A stretch of DNA of 64,000 nucleotides from Crotophaga sulcirostris (lineage: Eukaryota; Chordata; Aves; Cuculiformes; Crotophagidae), in NCBI GenBank assembly GCA_013397455.1, contig VYZB01000282.1, positions 379,621 through 443,620 on the forward strand, in the 5' to 3' direction. The position numbers and the translations under genes were made by a program. This document shows, one piece after another, positions 58,664 through 64,000 of the stretch. The notes below the pieces were generated by a model. That model was not told the DNA's origin and did no database searches. It saw only the letters and a program-made list of their open reading frames with translations. Numbering within the stretch: position 1 is the stretch's first letter; each line of letters begins with the position of its first letter.

Positions 58664-61600
58664 AAACTACAGTTTTCATTTGAGGTCTAGGGTAAGATAG
58701 TTACAATGTCTTTCAGTCACTCTTTGACTATTACAGTTAATTTTATTCAGAAAAGTGAAAAGGTAATGATTTTAACGGGAAGTTGAAAATACATGCAAAA
58801 TATAGAAGTATCATTTCTGTCAATAATTAAGACATTTGAAGGGATTTGTATTTCACTTGACTCTGTAGGACATGTTGACTTCTTCTGAACACATTTTCTC
58901 ACTATGAATCATATCTTTGCCTTTTATTTTTCTTCACTAAGTGACTTCTCAGGAAATGTGGGCTAATGATTTTGGAGAAAATTTCACTACAATCAAGCTA
59001 TGGACCATCATCAGTAATTAAAGAATACAGCTGATAATCTTTATGAAATTATGCTTAAGCAAAATCTAGGTATGTTGTAACTCATGATTCCGTACAGCTT
59101 GCCACAGGATTAATCGATTCGAACCTAGATGGGTCTTTTTAGGGACCTCAGACCTGTATGGTCTCATTAATTCAGGTGATACGTGACAGTTCAGAGGTTT
59201 CTTAAACCAGTCACAACTTGCGTAAACAGAATTCTGTGCCAGCCTGAGATGCATGCTGTTATCAGGTTAGAATTTCTGGCTTCCACTTGAAATTATTAGG
59301 CAGCAAAACTGAAATATATGGACTTAGTTTTCATCCTAAATTTGAGGAAACGCCATGAAATATCACCCTCCCACAATGCAACAAAGGGCAGGAAATCAAA
59401 TCTTACAGGATCACCCATACAAATGCTCCAGTGCCATCCAAAATATATCAGCTACTGTAAAAACATTGACTTATGTTTGACCCATTTTGTTTTTCCTATA
59501 GACCCAGACTGCTGTTCTACATAGGCAATGTTGTTTCCTTTTTTTGCCTTCTCTGTGAACCATTCACACTCGCCAGTTTTCTGAAGTCCCGTCTTCCTCT
59601 TTTGCCAACCTCTCTCTTTCCCCTTTTCAACCAAAAATAAATCTCAGTTTCTCACAGCAGGCGTCATACCCTCCATAAGGGTGTTACATCACTCTGAAGA
59701 ACAACTGTACCCTGTCACAGAGATAACAAAATGAATTACCAGGTGCTAACATTGCCATCTCCACTACAGCTAGACCAGAAATATGAATTTAAACCTTTAA
59801 AACAAAAAAAAACACATTGATACAGAGTTAGCTAAATGTACTCAAGATTCTTAATTTTTTTCCTGTGTGAAAAATCTGAATTATTGATAGAAATAGATTA
59901 CAGATGCGTTGCCATTGGTTTGTTGTTGTGTGCTGACCTGAGAAGGCAGCACAGTGCTAAGTGAATGGTCTCTCTCAGACACTTTGTGCGACTGGTTTAG
60001 CCATGGACTGACACACATTCAAAGAACATATTTTAAAAGCACAGCTCCTTTAATGTAATCCTGTTTTCATGATAAATAGGTCCAGTACTCTGCTGTACAG
60101 TCCCTAAAGGATGGACAGTAAGAAACTTCCGTGGCCATAGCCCTAAAGGAAGTTTTATTTTAACTCATTGAAATAGAAGAACTGTATTTAACTCAGTCGC
60201 AGAATAAAAATGAATTAAACCCCATATCTTTTTGTCTTCCTTAACATCACCATGCCCTTGAGCTCCTGAACTGCTGTGAACTCAGTTACAAGTGACTCTG
60301 AAGTGATCTTGTACTCTGCTTGGGTGAGATAAATGTAATCAAATTTCACTGAAATAAATAGAACAATTTATGCCAAATGGATTAAAGGCCACAGAAAGTC
60401 CACAAACACCTATGAAACTGCTAAATTCAGATAGTATCTTAATTTTTGCAGCTCAGGTAGATCTATTTGAAACTATGGAGAGACAACAATTCATTAATTA
60501 GGTCAGTTAGAATGAGTAAAAAGTATAAAAGAAAAAGGAGAGCTAGACTTCCACAGAAGGACTCCAGAATTTCCAGATTAGGGTGTACTGAAACCTACAA
60601 AGCAGAATATTTTACATTATTATGAGTAGGTAGTTATTGATTGTGTCAGGTTTTTTCATTACTACTGAAATTTAAGATAAAAAGTTTTAACCTGCAGTAC
60701 AACTGTGAAAGTGGAATAATTTTCCATCTCTGTGACTTCATGGTCACTACAGAGGGCAGGAGAGGCATGATAGCTTCCAGTAGACAAGGGTTCGCACAAA
60801 TGCATACAAAAGAACTAAAACCTCCTGTGGAACCTGTGGAAGGGATGCACTGGTCACCCTGAGCCTGAACAGTGAGAGCCCAGCTGCCAATCCAGACTTG
60901 CTAGAAGACTCTTTTACCAGTGACTTAGAGGCAACAAGGTGGGACTTGTCCTGAAGAGCTTAAACCATAGGACCTCTTTAATAAATGAGTATTTAGCTGT
61001 CAAAATCAAGCCTTTCAAAATATATTTTTTTTAATTTAAAATTCAGAAATTATTTGAAAGGCTTGGCTTTGTAGGCTAAGGTTCCTCTTACATATCTAGA
61101 AGACAAATTATGCCTTTTGAAGCTCGAACACTGGGGAGAAAAAAGCCACTACTGTACTATTGAAAATGGTAGCAACATAATAAAGAAATAACAAAACCAA
61201 TAAGCCCCATCCACCTTATAGAGGAATTATAAGTAATGTGAACACCATTTACCTTTTAGGAAAATATATATATTCTCTCCTGTGAAGATGTCATTATCTC
61301 TTTATTGATTTCCAAGTCGAATGAAATTTTAACATCTCTGAAGGATAAGGGTTATATTCAAAACAAAATGCAGGTACAACTACCATATAATCAAACATCT
61401 TACAGTAATCTGAAACCTGGGAAATAAATTAAGGCTTCCCTTTTTAAAACTCTTTGAATGTGTTATTGCTGCTAACCACATTTTAAATTTTATTGCTTTT
61501 GTGGGAATGCTAAGAAACCGTTGTACTAAGGAAGTCAGTTTAACTTTAAAGGCAAATAAAGTAGGGACACAACATTGCTATTGCATGGGACTGTTCGAAT

Positions 61601-63780
61601 CAGAAAGAAAGAAAACTATATTTTTCAGTCAATATTTTTTTCTTCATTGTATCTCAGAAAGTCTCAGTTTATCAATCTTAACTTGGGGGACTAAGCTGCC
61701 TAGGAATCTTCTTCGATTATTTAAAAACACACTTTTCTCATAATTTTATTTCCTGGCTTTTATGACTTGTGCACAACTCATATCACCAATGACCTGACCC
61801 ATTTAAAAACTTCTGAACACACATTATATTTTACATAAGAGATCCATAAAATGATAGTTCTTTTACATTAAGTTAATGAAAACCCACGCTAAACCACAAA
61901 TTGCTAAAAATGAAAAAATAGCAACAGTTTCTAAAGACCATTGTATCAGCGATAAGTATGTCTAGATCAGCTAGGAGGAATCGATATTCTGACTTACATT
62001 TTTATGTGCCAGATTAGTCTTTATATTTGTTTTGATAGAAAAGCAGGCAACAGCCTATTTCATGGACAATAAATTCAAGATAGTAATGAGGAGATAGTAT
62101 TGCCTCAGCTAACTGCACACAGATTGGAGGGTCACATATTTGACACAGATCTAGTATGGCCCTTAATGAATCTATATACTTGATTAGAGTTACTGTCTTT
62201 TATAGCACTAAATAGCTTTGCACAGAGAACTAGCTCATTTCAAGCAGGGTTAAGAAAGTCACTGTGCTCTAAAAGAAAATAACCTCCAGAAATTTTCAAA
62301 AAAAGTTCTAAATTTCTTGTGAATTGCTTCCAGTAATTTCTTATGCAAAAACTCCAATTATTCTCTCTGAGATCTGGAGACAAATAAAGTCTCCAAAGAT
62401 GAAACCCTCAATGAAACAATATGTGGCCATTTTATATTAAAAGATCTGTGTTATTTTAGACTAAAATCTCCATTTTTACCATCTTATCTTCTCTGTTATT
62501 TCCAATGGACACTTTTTCACCTACAATGCCCCTAGTCTATGAATCTCTTAAAATCCCCCTTTCACACCATGTCAGTTTCCCATTTCAAGATCTTGTTTCC
62601 TTTTCGAGGGTATTCGTCTCCATCTTCCCATTCTTCTTGTCTTTATTTTTTCTCTCCTGTTTTAGGTTGCCCATTCACTAAACCTAATTTTTCACCAGGA
62701 AATGTAGCGCTCTTCCTCTATTAGCTTTTATAAGAATTCACATGAAATAGAAGCCAATTTTGAGGGTGAAAATACTGCTCCTCAAAGACCAATTGCAGGT
62801 CTTGTCCTGGGTCAGGACTTTCACCTAGGAAAGTAGGCAGCACCATCAACAATTTCAACCTACAAAACAAGGCTAATAATTCATAAAAATGTATTCCTAT
62901 CTCTAATTTGAAAGATCACAAATGACTCATGCCTTATTCCAAGCCATTTCCTAATAAAACTGCATGGAGAGCAACCCATGCATGTCACATATGGAATCTG
63001 CATAAAATAGGAATAATAGCGTGCAATTCATAATTCTTTACAGGTGAAGTATCCAACATTTAAAGAGCGATTTCCAGCTGAGACAAGCTTAGCTTGGCTA
63101 GGAAGATAAACCCATTCTGGCTGAACCTTCTAAAGATGCTACTTATGCATGAAGTAGATTCCCATTTTGAAAATTAGTTGTTGCAGCATACAGATGTACA
63201 GAGTTTGGGATAAAAAAATCATCTAACCTCAGATTTCAATATACACGGGTGTTTTAGCCTCAAATTCCATCGGTTTTGTAACAGTGCCAAAGGAAGGTTT
63301 ACAACCAACTTTGAGAAGAGCACAAGGGAACACACTTCCCTTGATGCTATCTAACCTTATTCCTTGGGGAAAAATCCATATGTTCATACACTGTGGGATA
63401 AATTGCTCTTCTGCCATACAAATGTTTTTGTGGTCTTGATGGGTCGAAGCCTGAGAGTAACCACTTAAGACTGGATAGAGTGAGACCTGTCATGTGCTTT
63501 ACTTTTGCTCTGTATTCTGGGTAAAAAGATTTGCTGTGCCATCCCACACCCTTAAATCTCTAATTTCAGACCAGCTGTGTGAATATGAATTATTGGAGTA
63601 TGATTTAGTTTTCTTTGCATCACCTTGGGAAGGTGTTATGGACAAGTGTTGTCTTCTATTAAAATATCTTGCTGCTCTCTTTCTCACTGTTAAAACTGTA
63701 GAGTATGATTCTGCAATGCTATAGCTAGAATGTTTTAAATGTTTTGTTTTTTTTTTTTAATTTCATATTACTCTTAATCT
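58664..63780. other. Intergenic AT-rich DNA, no gene recognised
   Basis: No gene or recognisable transposon. The area 62480-62700 is pyrimidine-rich on the plus strand and ends in a strong tract before TTTTAGGTTG, a splice-acceptor look-alike at about 62640-62664. The following frame closes within 20 codons and matches nothing. A GTTCGAATC at about 61593-61601 is not part of a tRNA. Confidence 0.55.
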
Positions 63781-64000
63781 CTTCCTTTTTGGTTCCTCTT
63801 TGTTCCCTTTAGCAAAGTGTCTCTATAGAAAGCATTGCCATAAAGCAGCTGGCATGGTTTATGCCCTTTGTCACTCTGCCTTTCAGACACAGAGGTGGTG
63901 TTTTTCTCGGTGGTTGATAACGTAGGCCTTTAATGTGCAGAGTGATGACCCTTGTTTCATTCACCACCAGAGTTTCTATTTTTGTGTACGATAACAGAAT
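63780..64000. promoter_or_regulatory. Possible candidate block at the right edge, truncated by the window
   Basis: Repeat-free and less AT-rich than the preceding kilobase, with CpGs (TTTCTCGGTGG, ATAACGTAGG, GTACGATAAC) and a TGACCC half-site (about 63946-63951). Too short and cut off for more than a tentative call. Confidence 0.2.

Noticed and set aside
58171..58683. 170-codon open frame on plus
   Set aside because: It lies inside a CR1 copy and encodes a frame-shifted remnant of the CR1 ORF2 C terminus plus its non-coding tail, not a gene.
61593..61601. GTTCGAATC, like a tRNA B box
   Set aside because: No A box, acceptor stem or cloverleaf can be built around it.
62640..62664. Strong polypyrimidine tract plus TTTTAG, a splice-acceptor look-alike
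   Set aside because: The following frame ends within about 20 codons, no donor or conserved exon is visible, and the whole area is pyrimidine-rich.

Overview
The window looks like a stretch of bird (Aves) nuclear DNA from a long non-coding, AT-rich, CpG-poor region. The main evidence is about ten fragments of CR1, the dominant LINE of birds and other sauropsids. They show its hallmarks: 5' truncation, no poly(A) tail, a 3' tip reading roughly 'GATGATCT..AGGTCC(T)TTCCAACC', and a terminal octamer repeat of the ATTCTATG type (three copies end at 15503). Crocodilians or turtles are not formally excluded, but the low repeat density and the long repeat-free stretches fit a bird. I cannot name the species or the locus.

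I find no protein-coding gene I can support. The longest open frames are 100-170 codons. They lie inside CR1 remnants (58171-58683, 360-617), run through homopolymers (39080-39526), or show no recognisable protein signature, no conserved-looking domain and no convincing exon context. I also find no tRNA, rRNA, snRNA, recognisable microRNA, CRISPR, integrase or endogenous retrovirus.

Layout: 0-0.8 kb holds two CR1 fragments in opposite orientation. From 0.8 to 8.4 kb is plain AT-rich DNA with a (CA)n and a pyrimidine-rich tract. From 8.4 to 9.7 kb is the most interesting block, a repeat-free, motif-dense candidate regulatory module. It carries three retinoid-receptor half-sites in exact 5-bp register (9013-9040), a CACCC/TATA-like pair (8881-8910) and a double palindrome resembling an RFX X-box (9638-9668). 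From 9.7 to 36.6 kb is mostly featureless, with CR1 copies near 13.0, 14.6-15.5, 21.6 and 31.5 kb and weaker candidate regulatory blocks near 18.9-19.4 and 24.1-24.4 kb. From 36.7 to 40.1 kb is a cluster of less AT-rich, CpG-containing, motif-rich blocks separated by long T-runs. From 43.6 to 44.8 kb and from 56.4 to 57.5 kb are further candidate blocks. Old CR1 copies lie at 47.5, 53.1 and 57.9-58.7 kb. The last 5 kb is mostly plain, with a possible candidate block at the right edge.

Taken together the pattern resembles a vertebrate gene desert whose non-coding elements may act as distant enhancers of a developmental regulator outside the window. That is inference from composition and motifs only. 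No conservation was computed, and the target gene is unknown.
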